DNA from: Planctomycetota bacterium
Lineage (GTDB): Bacteria > Planctomycetota > UBA1135 > GCA-002686595
NCBI GenBank assembly: GCA_029259605.1
Contig: JAJDEV010000001.1
Location: forward strand, 1-64,000
DNA length: 64,000 bases
Direction: 5' to 3'
Below are positions 41,456 through 50,751 of the stretch, one piece after another. Both the position numbers and the translations under genes were made by a program. The stretch's first letter is position 1. Every line of letters begins with the position of its first letter. The notes beneath the pieces are model-generated. The model was not told the DNA's origin. It did no database searches and worked only from the letters and a program-made list of their open reading frames with translations.

Positions 41456-43215
41456 ATCCGCACCTGCAACGTGTACAGCCGGTGGTACCGCCCACCCAGC
41501 GCCATGAGCTCGTCGTGCTTCCCGCGCTCCACGATGCGTCCGCCCTCGAGCACGAGGATCAGCTCCGCGCGCTGGATGGTCGACAGCCGGTGCGCGTTGA
41601 CGAACGTCGTGCGTCCCTCGAGCAAGGTCTCGAGGCTCTCCTGGATGAACGACTCGCTCTCCGTGTCGAGGCTCGATGTCGCTTCGTCGAGCAGGAGCAC
41701 GCGCGGGTTGGCGAGGATCGCGCGCGCGATCGTGACGCGTTGGCGTTGGCCGCCGGAGAGTTTGACGCCGCGCTCGCCGATGATCGTGTCGAGGCCGTCG
41801 GGGAGGCGGTCGGTGAACTCGACGACGTGCGCGCGGCGCGCGGCTTCGTCGACGGCTGCGGGCGTGGCGTTCGGGTCGGCGAAGAGCAGGTTCTCGCGGA
41901 TCGAGCCGTCGAACAGGAAGTCGTCTTGCAGGACGAGGCCGAGCTGGCTGCGATAGCTCGCGAGCTCGACCGTCGCGAGGTCGATGCCGTCCACCAGCAC
42001 GCGCCCTTCGTTCGGCGACAGGAACGACACGGCCAGCGCGGCGAGCGTCGACTTGCCCGAGCCCGAGCTCCCGACGAGCGCGACCACCGTGCCCGGCGGC
42101 ACCTCGAACGTGACGTCGTGCAGCACGGGCGTGTTCTCTTCGTAGGCGAAGCTCACGCCCTCGAACGCGACGCGCCCCTCGACGCGCGGCATCTTCGTCG
42201 TGCGCCGCGGGTCGTCGTCCTCCTGCGGCTGCGACAGGAGGTCCGCCGTGCGATCGAGCCCGGCGAAGGCCTCGGTCATCTGCGTCCCGATGTTGGCCAT
42301 CTGCACGATCGGCCCGACGAGGAACGCGAGGAAGATCGTGAACGAGAACAGCTCACCGAGCGTCAGCTCGTCGACGAGGATGAGCCGCCCGCCGTAGCCG
42401 AGGATCGCGACGCTCGCCAGCCCCGCGAAGAACGTCCCGAGGCTCGTCACCGCCGCCGTCGACGTCAGCGTCGCCTTCACGTTCTCGAACAGCCGCATGA
42501 CGCCGGCGTGAAACACCTCGCCCTCGCGCTCCAGCGCGTGGAAGCCCTTGATGATGCGAATCCCGCCGAGCGATTCCGTCAGCCGCCCGACGACGTCCGC
42601 GCGGATCTTGCCCCGCTCACGAAACGCCGGCCGCAGCTTCGAGAACGCGCGCGTCGACACGACGGCGAATAGAACGAGCGGAATGATCGCGAGCCCGGTC
42701 ATCACCGCATCGATCTTGATGAGGAAGTAGAGCGCGACGACCGCGGTCAGCGTTCCCCCGACGAGCTGCACGAGCCCCGTGCCGACGAGGTTCCGCACCC
42801 CCTCGACGTCGTCCATGATGCGCGTGACGAACTCGCCCGTCTTCGTCTCGTCGAAACGCCGCACGGGCAACCGGAGCACGTGCCGCTGAACCTCGGCGCG
42901 CAACTCCGCGATCAAGCGCTGCGCCTCGACGCTGAGCAAGCGCGTGAGCGTGAACGACGTGAGCGCCTGCACCGACAGCGCGGCGAAGAGCCCCCCGAGG
43001 ATCGGCCAGAACAGCTCACGCTTCCCCGCTCCGATGATGTCGTCGACGATGTACTTCGTGGACGCCGGCAAGACGAGCCCGCTCATCCGGTTGATGAGGA
43101 TGAGCAGCAACCCGATCCCCACGAGCTTGCGCCGCGGCCAGATGATCGTGTGGAACGCGTGCTTGAGGCTCGAGGTGCTGAGGCGACGCGGCTTCTTGTC
43201 GGGGGGCGTGGGCAT
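41452..43215 (-). CDS. ABC exporter, fused membrane and ATPase domains (MsbA/multidrug type)
   Basis: The 587-aa half-transporter has six membrane helices in residues 30-320, then an ATPase domain with Walker A GSSGSGKST (about residue 380), Q-loop LVLQDDFLF, signature LSGGQRQR, Walker B VLLLDEATS and the H-loop AHRLST. Such proteins work as dimers to export lipids, peptides or drugs; the substrate is unknown. The ATG at 43215 follows a TAGGCT box by 10 nt. The stop codon TAG belongs to the CTAG end of an element B copy. Confidence 0.93.
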   Translation of the reverse strand: MPTPPDKKPRRLSTSSLKHAFHTIIWPRRKLVGIGLLLILINRMSGLVLPASTKYIVDDIIGAGKRELFWPILGGLFAALSVQALTSFTLTRLLSVEAQRLIAELRAEVQRHVLRLPVRRFDETKTGEFVTRIMDDVEGVRNLVGTGLVQLVGGTLTAVVALYFLIKIDAVMTGLAIIPLVLFAVVSTRAFSKLRPAFRERGKIRADVVGRLTESLGGIRIIKGFHALEREGEVFHAGVMRLFENVKATLTSTAAVTSLGTFFAGLASVAILGYGGRLILVDELTLGELFSFTIFLAFLVGPIVQMANIGTQMTEAFAGLDRTADLLSQPQEDDDPRRTTKMPRVEGRVAFEGVSFAYEENTPVLHDVTFEVPPGTVVALVGSSGSGKSTLAALAVSFLSPNEGRVLVDGIDLATVELASYRSQLGLVLQDDFLFDGSIRENLLFADPNATPAAVDEAARRAHVVEFTDRLPDGLDTIIGERGVKLSGGQRQRVTIARAILANPRVLLLDEATSSLDTESESFIQESLETLLEGRTTFVNAHRLSTIQRAELILVLEGGRIVERGKHDELMALGGRYHRLYTLQVRI

Positions 43216-43225
43216 GCGGTGCGCC

Positions 43226-43231
43226 AGCCTA
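43226..43231 (-). promoter_or_regulatory. Leaderless-type -10 box (TAGGCT)
   Basis: TAGGCT on the minus strand ends 10 nt before the ATG at 43215. Confidence 0.45.
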
Positions 43232-43286
43232 GACGAGCCGGTGTCAGGGAGCACGGCGGCTTCGTGCGAGAGTTCGGAGACACGTC

Positions 43287-43292
43287 TAGACT
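43287..43292 (+). promoter_or_regulatory. Leaderless-type -10 box (TAGACT)
   Basis: TAGACT ends 6 nt before the ATG at 43299. Confidence 0.48.
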
Positions 43293-43298
43293 GGAGCG

Positions 43299-43784
43299 AT
43301 GGGGGAAGAGCGCGGAGCGGAGGCGGCCGTGTCGGGAGTCGGAGTGCTGTCGGCGCGCGCAGACGGAACGAACGTCGGCGGCGCACTCTTCGCGCTTTCG
43401 ATCCTGAGCGGTCTTCTGCTCGGCGTCGTGTTCGACGTCGTGCTTCACGTTTCGGTGCCTCCGACGAACGCTGCGTACGGCACGCTGCCGTTCTCGCATC
43501 CCTTGGAGGCGACCTTCGTCTGTTGGGTGGGCAGCGCTGGGGGGATCCTGGGCTTCCCGTTCGCGTGGGTCTTCCTGCGCCGCACGAGGCTCGGCCAAGC
43601 GTGGTGGCGGGTGATGCTGGCGGGCGCGGTCACGGTTGCCGTCGTGACGCCCTTGTGGGGGCCCTTCGCCGTGCCGGCCGCCTTCGTGACGATGGTGCTC
43701 GCGATGGCGTGGTGCAAGCGCCGGTATCCTCTCGAGCGCGAGTCCGATGCGACGGACGCGCACTCGACGCCTTCGCTCTCTTGA
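43299..43784 (+). CDS. Multi-pass membrane protein of unknown function
   Basis: The 161-aa product has four hydrophobic segments (about residues 28-50, 72-92, 104-120, 122-140) and charged ends. No family recognised. It is divergent from the ABC exporter and ends 22 bp before the next lipoprotein gene, so it may head a short operon through 45457. Confidence 0.65.
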   Translation: MGEERGAEAAVSGVGVLSARADGTNVGGALFALSILSGLLLGVVFDVVLHVSVPPTNAAYGTLPFSHPLEATFVCWVGSAGGILGFPFAWVFLRRTRLGQAWWRVMLAGAVTVAVVTPLWGPFAVPAAFVTMVLAMAWCKRRYPLERESDATDAHSTPSLS

Positions 43785-43806
43785 CTCCGCGCCGAACGAG
43801 CACCGC

Positions 43807-44286
43807 ATGCGCCTCTCGAGATTCCTCGCCCTCGCCCTCTCCCTGCTCGCGCTCACCGCGTGCGCCTCGCGACGAATCCCGATGAACGACCACGAGCTCG
43901 AGGACTTCGCGACGAGGTACACCGCCGCGTGGTGCAGCCAAGACGCCGCCAGCGTCGCGGCCTTCTTTGCGCCAAATGCCTCGCTCCAGATCAACGACGG
44001 CGAACCGTCGGTCGGCCGCGCCGCGATCACCGACGCCGCGCAAGCCTTCATGACTGCGTTCCCGGACATGGTCGTCGCGATGGACGCGCTCGAAGTCGCC
44101 GGAACGCAAGCGGTCTATCGCTGGACGCTCACCGGCACGAACACCGGGCCCGAAGGCACGGGGCGAGCGGTGCGGATCAGCGGGTACGAGGAGTGGAGCC
44201 TCGGCACGGACGGCAAGGTCGCGGCGTCGCTTGGCCACTTCGACGAGGCGGACTACGCGCGGCAGTTGAGCGGCGAGAGCCGCTGA
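43807..44286 (+). CDS. SnoaL-like lipoprotein
   Basis: The 159-aa product starts with a lipoprotein signal peptide (LTAC, Cys at about residue 18). The rest is a SnoaL/NTF2-like cone fold: FATRYTAAWCSQDAASVAAFFAPNA, a GRAAITDAAQAFMTAFPDM segment and WSLGTDGKVAASLGHFDEADYARQL at the end. The family includes polyketide cyclases and ester hydrolases, but many are uncharacterised. The ATG at 43807 gives the lipobox. Confidence 0.82.
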   Translation: MRLSRFLALALSLLALTACASRRIPMNDHELEDFATRYTAAWCSQDAASVAAFFAPNASLQINDGEPSVGRAAITDAAQAFMTAFPDMVVAMDALEVAGTQAVYRWTLTGTNTGPEGTGRAVRISGYEEWSLGTDGKVAASLGHFDEADYARQLSGESR

Positions 44287-44300
44287 AGCGCTCTGCGGGT

Positions 44301-44306
44301 TACGAT
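44301..44306 (+). promoter_or_regulatory. Leaderless-type -10 box (TACGAT)
   Basis: TACGAT ends 9 nt before the ATG at 44316. Confidence 0.48.
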
Positions 44307-44315
44307 CGTTCGGAC

Positions 44316-44666
44316 ATGCGCATGCGCCTCGTACTCCTCCTCGTCGCGGTCTTCGTCGCCGGTGCTTGTCACGAACGCACGTCATCTGACGCGGGTCGAG
44401 TTGGCGAACCTGCGCGGGGAATGCTGGGCGGCACGTACGTCGCACATCCGGGCGGCGTTCATGACGTCACGACCGTGCCGTTCGAGTACGGGAAGCGCTC
44501 GGATCGGTGGTTCGAACGGAAGGGTGCCGGGATCTGGGGCGGCTGCGCGCTCGGCAGCTACGGGGAAGAAGCGCGCGTTTGTCTCACGCATCGTGTGTGG
44601 ACATCCGAGCGGCTCGGAGGATGGCTGACCCTTCCCGTCGGCTTCGGCACGGCGTCGGGAGGATGA
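44316..44666 (+). CDS. Small lipoprotein of unknown function
   Basis: The 116-aa product has a lipoprotein signal peptide (VAGAC, Cys at about residue 15) and a short domain with two cysteines (GGCALGS and RVCLTH) that could pair. No family recognised. Its TGA overlaps the ATG of the nitrilase gene as ATGA, so the two are coupled. Confidence 0.6.
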   Translation: MRMRLVLLLVAVFVAGACHERTSSDAGRVGEPARGMLGGTYVAHPGGVHDVTTVPFEYGKRSDRWFERKGAGIWGGCALGSYGEEARVCLTHRVWTSERLGGWLTLPVGFGTASGG

Positions 44667-45457
44667 GACGCTACCGCTCGCTCGCCATCGCCCAAACCGT
44701 CCCGCGCCGCGGTGACGTCGACGCGAACTTGGCCCAACACGTGCGCCTCGCGGAGCGCGCCGCACAGGAGGGCGCGCACCTCGTGCTCTTTCCGGAGCTG
44801 TCGCTGACGGGTTACGAGCTCGACCTCGCGCGCGAGCTCGCGTTCGACGAGCGCGACGGGCGTCTCGCGCCACTCACCGACCTCGCTGCGAGCCTCGACC
44901 TCACGCTCGTCGTCGGCGCGCCGGTGCGCCTAGGCGACGACCTCCACATCGGTTCGTTCGTTCTCGCCGCGAACCGCTCGATCGACCTCTACACCAAGCA
45001 TCACCTCGGCGCCTTCCCGTCCGACGTGAACCCGGACGGCCCCGCACCGCCGGCGGAAGCGACCGTGTTCACACCCGGCGACCGCAACCCGCTGCTCACC
45101 CTTGGCGACGACCGCGCCGCGCTCGCGGTGTGCGCCGACGTGGGCCGCGCAGCGCACGCCGAAGCCGCCGCCGAGCGCGGCGCGACGACCTACCTCGCGA
45201 GCATGTTCTTCCCGCCGCGCTACCGCGCCGCCGAGCACGGCAACTTACGAACGATCGCCGAGCGCCACCGCATCACCGTCGCGGCAGCGAACTTCGGCGG
45301 CCCGACCGCGGGGCTAGCCGCCGCGGGGTGCAGCGCGGTCTGGTCAGACACTGGAACCTTGCTCGTGCAGCTCGAGGGAATCGGCGCCGGCTTGGTCGTC
45401 GCGCTCGAACACGAAACGGGATGGACGACGAAGGTCACCGGGCACCTCGCCGAATAG
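44663..45457 (+). CDS. Carbon-nitrogen hydrolase (nitrilase superfamily)
   Basis: The 264-aa enzyme has the complete Glu-Lys-Cys triad: E45 in LFPELSLTG, K112 in LYTKHHLG and C157 in LAVCADV. Members hydrolyse amides, nitriles or carbamoyl groups; the substrate is not evident. It is the intact paralogue of the pseudogene at 25543-26510 and provides the template that shows where the element inserted there. It starts with an ATGA overlap behind the small lipoprotein gene. The length matches the shorter members of the family. Confidence 0.9.
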   Translation: MRRYRSLAIAQTVPRRGDVDANLAQHVRLAERAAQEGAHLVLFPELSLTGYELDLARELAFDERDGRLAPLTDLAASLDLTLVVGAPVRLGDDLHIGSFVLAANRSIDLYTKHHLGAFPSDVNPDGPAPPAEATVFTPGDRNPLLTLGDDRAALAVCADVGRAAHAEAAAERGATTYLASMFFPPRYRAAEHGNLRTIAERHRITVAAANFGGPTAGLAAAGCSAVWSDTGTLLVQLEGIGAGLVVALEHETGWTTKVTGHLAE

Positions 45458-45644
45458 TCGTTGCCGTGCAAGCGCGGGGGCGACCCATGCCGTCCCCACA
45501 TCCTGACGCGATCCCCCGACCTCGGTAGCCCGAGACGCCGGCTCGCAGCAGCGTCAAGCGGAGAGAACAGAAAAGTCGGCGACCGCGGCGACTCTCACCC
45601 GTCCTTCCATGTTTAGCGCGCGCTGGGCACGGACGGAGGCGGAG

Positions 45645-46412
45645 ATGTACCTGATGTACGTCGACGAGAGTGGAGATCCTGGAGTCGTCAACTCGCCGAC
45701 GGACTACTTCGTCTTGACCGGATTGGTCGTTCACGAGAGTCGGTGGGGTGATTGTCTCTCGGACTTGGTGTCGTTCCGCCGGAGACTTCGTACGAGCTTC
45801 GGTCTGCTCATGCGCGAGGAGATGCATGCGTCGCACTTCATCAACAAGCCCGGCGACTTGGTCCGAATCGCGAGGAACAACCGGCTGTCGATGCTCCGCT
45901 TCTTCGCGGACGAGTTGTCAGGAATGGGAGATCTCCGTTTCCTCAGCGTCGTCGTGAACAAGCGGACCAAACAGGCGGGCTACCCCGTGTTCGAGGTCGC
46001 ATGGCGCGCGTTGGTTCAGCGGTTCGAGAACACGATGCGCCACCGGAACTTCCCCGGATCCGCGAACGCGAAGGATTGGGGCATGGTGCTTCCAGACGAA
46101 ACCGACGTGAAGAAGCTGACGAGCCTCACCCGTCGGATGCGCAGGCACAACCCCGTCCCCAACCAACGAGGTCGCGGTTCCGGCTATCGAAACCTGACCA
46201 TCGCTCATCTCGTGGAGGACCCGTTCTTCAAGCGATCGGATCACTCGTACTTCATTCAGGCGTGCGACTTGGCCGCGTACCTGCTGTACCAAGAGCTGTG
46301 CCCGTCGACCTACATGAAGCGAAAGGGCGGGCACCGGTACTTTCGACGACTCGATCCGGTGCTCTGCCGACACGCGTCGTCCAACGACCCGCGCGGAATC
46401 GTGCGCCTATGA
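45645..46412 (+). CDS. DUF3800 domain protein
   Basis: The 255-aa product has the DUF3800 pattern: MYVDESGDPG at the start, an EMHASHF segment, FLSVVVNK, and a late SYFIQACDLAAYLLYQ, with acidic residues set as in the RNase H-like fold. Its role is unknown; relatives are often found in mobile or defence regions. The ATG at 45645 was chosen because GGAGG lies 8 nt upstream; an earlier ATG at 45609 is possible. Base use is less GC-rich than in neighbouring genes, suggesting acquisition by transfer. Confidence 0.82.
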   Translation: MYLMYVDESGDPGVVNSPTDYFVLTGLVVHESRWGDCLSDLVSFRRRLRTSFGLLMREEMHASHFINKPGDLVRIARNNRLSMLRFFADELSGMGDLRFLSVVVNKRTKQAGYPVFEVAWRALVQRFENTMRHRNFPGSANAKDWGMVLPDETDVKKLTSLTRRMRRHNPVPNQRGRGSGYRNLTIAHLVEDPFFKRSDHSYFIQACDLAAYLLYQELCPSTYMKRKGGHRYFRRLDPVLCRHASSNDPRGIVRL

Positions 46413-46582
46413 AAAGGGACCTCCGAAGAGGCCCCGGGCGGATCCTACTGCCCGGTCGTGCCGGGGTTCAGATCCACGCTGATCATGGTGGATAGGTTCG
46501 TGTGCCGCAACGACCAAAACGGGGTTGACCCGAGCCTCGTGCAGACCACGCCGATGCGGAGGATTGCCCTCGGCGCGCCGGC

Positions 46583-48579
46583 CTACGAATCGCCGTCGTT
46601 CGCAACGAGCGCCAGCACCGCTGCCGGCGTCAGCGCACTCGCCTCAGCCAACAACCCGTCGAGCGTGCTCTGCGGAATCGACGCCTGCAGCGCCTCGATG
46701 CGCTGCACCACACCCGGGTCCATCGGATGCGCGATCACGACGCCCGCGCGGTCGGACTGCGCCTGCGCCGCGGCGGCGATCGCGACCGCGCGCTCCGTGC
46801 GCCCCTCCGCTGCGTCCACCGCCGCGAGTCCGAGCAGCGCGAGCCCCGTGCCGCGCGGGCTGCCGACTTCCTCGTTCATCAGCACGCCGCGGCGGAAGGC
46901 TTTGCGGGCGGCGGGGATGTTCTCGCCGGCGAGGGCGGTCCAGCCGGTTTCGCAGTGGACGCGCGCGATCTCGGGGCGGTCGCCGACGGTTTCGAACGCG
47001 GTGAGCGCGTCGGCGTAGAGCTCGAGCGCGCGCTCGTGGTCGCCCTTGGCGAAGGTCATCTGGGCGAGGAAGCTCTTCGCGATGCCGCCGCCCTCGTTGT
47101 CGGCGATGCGTTCGTGGATCGCGAGCGCGTCGCGGACGAGCGCCATGCCCGCGTCCAGCTCGCCCGTGACGAAGAGCCGCATGCCCTGGATCGTCTTCGA
47201 GATCGCTTGCATGAAGTCGCTCACGCCGTTCGCGCTCTTCGCGATGGCTTCGTCGAGCGCGGCGCGTGACGCGTCCATGCGGCCGAGCGACAGGCCGCAG
47301 TAGCCCATGCCCATCGCGCCCTCGGCCGCGAGCGCGTCGTCGCCGATCGCGGCGCCGTCCGCGTGCCCGGCGGTCCACTCGTCGAGGCTGCGCTCCCACT
47401 CGCCCGTCGTGGTCGAGATCATCCCCGCCGTCAGCCACGCGCGTGCGCGCCCGCGGCTCGGCGGGCGCTCGGCCGCCAGGTCGAGCAGCGGCCGCAGCAG
47501 CGTGCGACCGGTGAAGTGCAGGCCGCGGATGTGCCAGTACCAGTCGAGGTTGCCGGCGAGGAGCGGGGCGTTCTCGAGCGCGGCTTCGTCGCCCGTGCGC
47601 GCGACCGCGGAGAGCCACTCGATCGCCGTCAGCGTGTTCGCGTTGTCCGCGAGCGCGCGCCGCACCGCGTCGCGCTGGCCGGTGCCGAAGATGCCCCGCT
47701 CGATGCCGGCGGAGAACGCGAGGAAGTGCGCCGCGTGCGCGTTGCGCACCGCTTCGACCTCGCCGCCGGCGTGCAGCTGCTCGGCCGCGAACGCGCGCAC
47801 CGTTTCGAGCAGCGTGTAGCGCTCACCGCGGCCGACGACGCGCACGAGGCCCTTCTCGACCAGCGAGTCGAGCTCGTCGAGCGCGCGGAAGCGCTCGGCG
47901 TCGTCGAAGCACACGCGCTCCAGCGCCTCGAGCGTCCAGCCCTCGTGGAACACCGAGCAGCGTCGCAAGGTGCGTTGCTCGTTCGCGTCCAGCAGCGAGT
48001 AACTCCAGCTGATCGTCGCGCGCAGCGTGCGCTGGCGGAGCGGCAGGTCGCGGTCGCCCGACGTGAGCAGGTCGAGCGCGTGGTCGAGGCGTTGGAGCAG
48101 CGCGGCGGGCTCGAGGATGCGAGCGCGCGCGGCGGCGAGTTCGAGCGCGAGCGGCAGGCCGTCGAGGCGGCGGCAGATCGCGGCGATGTCCTCGGCGGCG
48201 TCGAGCACCTGCTCGAGGTTGTCGAGCACCAAGAGAACGCGCGCGTCGCCGACGACCGTGGCGATCGCGTCGAGCGCCGTGCGGCCGTGGGCCTCGGTGA
48301 TGTCGAGCGCGACGCCGACGGTGGGGAGCACGGCCGGCGCGGAGGTGACCGCGGCGAGCGAGACGAACGCGGCGCCGCCGGGGTAGCCCGGCGCGAGGCG
48401 CAGGAAGAGCTCGCTCGCGAAGCGCGTCTTGCCCGTGCCGCCGTAGGCCGCGCCGCGAACCTGAACACCTCGCGCCCGAGCCGCGTGTCCCGCGCCCGAT
48501 ACACCTCGCCCATCGCCCCGGCGCCGAGCGTCCCGAGGATCGAATAGAAACTGAGCGTCTGACCGGCGGCGAGGGGCAT
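46583..48579 (-). pseudogene. Decayed Ser/Thr kinase-ATPase-TPR regulator
   Basis: The minus strand from 48579 encodes the first 35 or so residues of a kinase (GQTLSFYSILGTLGAGAMGEVYRARDTRLG). It then jumps, in another frame, to an ATPase with Walker A GGTGKTRF and Walker B VLLVLDNLEQ. The kinase catalytic part is missing, and so is the stretch between LDNLEQ and GLPLALELAAAR that normally holds a TSREP-type motif. The last 350 residues are TPR-like and intact. No start codon reaches the Walker A part in its frame. Two or more internal deletions have therefore destroyed the gene, although the frame from 48331 downstream is still open. Confidence 0.75.
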
Positions 48580-48920
48580 GGGGGGCGCGCGAGCGCTATC
48601 GCGTCTTGGCGCCGGGGGTGCCCGAATCGAGGCCGCCGCGCGGGTCGGCCACCCCGCCCGGCCGGCCCGCTCGCCACACCCCTGGCGTCCCCTCGCCGCC
48701 GATGGTATCTCGGATGCTCGGCGACCGTGCCAAGTTGAACGAGGGCGAACAATAGGAGGAGCGCTTGGCCGTCGACCCTGCGACGGAACGGCGCGTCCAT
48801 CCGCGAGCGCGCTCGCTCGAACGACAACGCGAGCCACCCGACGGGTCGATCCAGACCGGCGACGCGTCGCGTTGCCGCTGACGGCCGGGGCGTTGATCTG
48901 CATGCGATGGGAGGAATCCG
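48580..48920. other. Non-coding stretch of 341 bp
   Basis: I see no recognisable gene, palindromic element or RNA. The end carries GGGAGGA at 48908-48914, the ribosome site of the following gene. The region probably holds the promoters of the plus-strand gene and the remains of the regulator's upstream region. Confidence 0.4.
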
Positions 48921-49556
48921 ATGTCGACTCTGGATCAGGAGCCCGTGACGAAGGCGCGCGGCGACGTCTTGGACATACTGATGCTCGCGAGCATCGTCTA
49001 TCTCGTGGGCGGTGCGATCTCGGGCACCGACGCACCCGCGCGAACGCTCGTCGAGGTCTTTCTCGCGCTGTCGTTCGCGCGCGCGGGCTTCTTCCGCAGG
49101 CACCTGTTCGGCATCGACCGAGCGGGACTTCCGCGCCCCGAGGATCTCGACTGCGCAGCGATGGAAACCGAGTCGTGCCGCGCGTCCTGCGAGGAACTGA
49201 AGAAGTCGCTGACGCACCTCGAGCACTCGGGTGCGCTGCGCAGTCGCAAGCGAAGCGTCTGGCGTTTCGTCGGCTACGGGTTCGGCCTCGGGGGGATCCT
49301 GCTCGCGCTCCTGACGTCCTCCGGCCTTCTCGCGGCCCTCGGCGTCGCGCTCTCGCTCCCCAGCGTCTTGGATTGGCTGAAGGACGACCCTGACGCGTGG
49401 GCCCATTGGCAGGGCCTCGCCGACGAGCTGCGTTGCCGGCTGCAAGCGTTCGCCGAAGAGTGCGTCGAACGGCGTCCCGCCGAAGCCTCCAGCGCCGCCG
49501 CGTCCCCGGAACTCACGCGGGGCGCGCGGCAACCGGAGCCAGAGTCGCCTCGATGA
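48921..49556 (+). CDS. Membrane protein of unknown function
   Basis: The 211-aa product has hydrophobic segments near residues 17-34 and 118-150 with a charged, cysteine-containing loop between (CAAMETESCRASC). No family recognised. A strong GGAGGA ribosome site precedes the ATG. Its last 44 bp overlap the 3' end of the convergent gene at 49513-50226. Confidence 0.6.
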   Translation: MSTLDQEPVTKARGDVLDILMLASIVYLVGGAISGTDAPARTLVEVFLALSFARAGFFRRHLFGIDRAGLPRPEDLDCAAMETESCRASCEELKKSLTHLEHSGALRSRKRSVWRFVGYGFGLGGILLALLTSSGLLAALGVALSLPSVLDWLKDDPDAWAHWQGLADELRCRLQAFAEECVERRPAEASSAAASPELTRGARQPEPESPR

Positions 49557-50226
49557 GTTCGAGGCCCGGTGCGACCAACTCCGATTCCTCCAACGCGTGG
49601 CCTTGGACGATGACGAGCGCGTTCTCGGGGACCTCGGGACGGAAGACGGTGACCTCCATGGCCAGGCGCATCGTCGCGTGCTCGCCCTTCATCACGACAC
49701 CTTCGCCTTCGAAGCGCCCCCAGCTCTGCGTCGGACGTTGCTCGGTTCGGGTGAGCTGTTCTTCCTGACTGGCGAGGATCTCGCGGTATCCGTCCTCCCC
49801 GACGAGCGGGACGAGGAGCGTGATCCCCGAGCCGATGCCTTCCACCGAGAGTCCGGGTGCGGGCCACTCTTCTCCGTTCAGGTCCGTCGTCTTCCAGTTC
49901 GCGGGGTAGCGGAAGACGTAGCCGTTCCATTCGCGCTCGAGCGGCGTGGCGACGTCGGCGCGCTGTTCGCGCTCCACGTCGATCACCAGACCGCGCGCGA
50001 CACCCGTGCGGATGCCCTGGGAACGAAGGTGCTCGACGCACTCCTGCAGGCTCGCGCCCTCGGCCCGCATGGTGCGAACCGTCGCGATCAGCTCGAGGCG
50101 CTCATGAGCAGGAGGAAGAGCCCGCACGTCGCGCGCGGACGAGGCCTTGCGCCACAGGTGTCCGACCCACGCGGCACAGGAGAACAGCAGGAAGAACCCG
50201 CCGATCTTGACGAGGACTTCCGCCAC
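49513..50226 (-). CDS. Membrane-anchored protein of unknown function
   Basis: The 237-aa product has one N-terminal membrane helix (about residues 7-24) and an alpha/beta body that includes the stretch YVFRYPANWKTTDLNG, seen in PsbP-like/DUF1795 domains of about 150 residues. A helical LQECVEHLRSQGI segment precedes it. The gene is 1 bp downstream of the next gene on the same strand, so the two form an operon. Confidence 0.62.
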   Translation of the reverse strand: MAEVLVKIGGFFLLFSCAAWVGHLWRKASSARDVRALPPAHERLELIATVRTMRAEGASLQECVEHLRSQGIRTGVARGLVIDVEREQRADVATPLEREWNGYVFRYPANWKTTDLNGEEWPAPGLSVEGIGSGITLLVPLVGEDGYREILASQEEQLTRTEQRPTQSWGRFEGEGVVMKGEHATMRLAMEVTVFRPEVPENALVIVQGHALEESELVAPGLELIEATLAPVAARPA

Positions 50227-50227
50227 G

Positions 50228-50665
50228 TCATGCCTTGCGAGCGAGGTCGGGGACGTGGCTCTCGACGATCGAGAGGACGAAGGTGTTCTTCTGGATCGCG
50301 GCGGGGACCTTCAGGACTCCGCCGTTCGCGTCGGCGATCTCGATGAACGTGTCGAACTTGAGCGAGGGCTTGGCCGACGCCTCGCGCACGTCCTTCCAGC
50401 GGATCTCGAGATCGCCGGAGCGAATGCCCTCTTCATCGAGTTCGACCGAGAAGTTGAACCACTTGGCGATCTTGACGCAGCCGTGAATGGTCCACGCGAC
50501 CAGCATGAGTAGGCCGAACGGTCCCCACGCCGGATGCAACTCGAGCGAGGAGGTTTGGAGCATCCACGCCATGAGGATCAGCAGCGTGATCGGAGCGGCG
50601 ATCTGAATGATCAGGTAGAAGCGCATGAACCCGGAGATCGCGAAGGTGTCGGCTTTCTTGGTCAT
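50228..50665 (-). CDS. Membrane protein with PH-like domain
   Basis: The 145-aa product has two membrane helices (about residues 13-35 and 47-66) and a small beta-rich domain (VELDEEGIRSGDLEIRWKDV) that resembles the bacterial PH-like fold. The function is unknown. It is translated immediately before the 49513-50226 gene. Confidence 0.62.
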   Translation of the reverse strand: MTKKADTFAISGFMRFYLIIQIAAPITLLILMAWMLQTSSLELHPAWGPFGLLMLVAWTIHGCVKIAKWFNFSVELDEEGIRSGDLEIRWKDVREASAKPSLKFDTFIEIADANGGVLKVPAAIQKNTFVLSIVESHVPDLARKA

Positions 50666-50751
50666 TCGGCCCGCCCTTGGTGGGAGTCGTTCGTGGCGAC
50701 TGAGAGATGTGTGGCGACGCTGGCTGCTGCCAGTCGACTTTCCCGTTCAGC

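Noticed and set aside
46413-46440. Hairpin after the DUF3800 gene as an intrinsic terminator
   Set aside because: The stem has a mismatch and no T run follows, so it is not convincing.
46535-46595. A sequence resembling the inner part of the attC site (GCCGATGCGGAGGATTGCCC)
   Set aside because: The outer R boxes and the pairing of the inner arms are missing, so it is at most a distant remnant.
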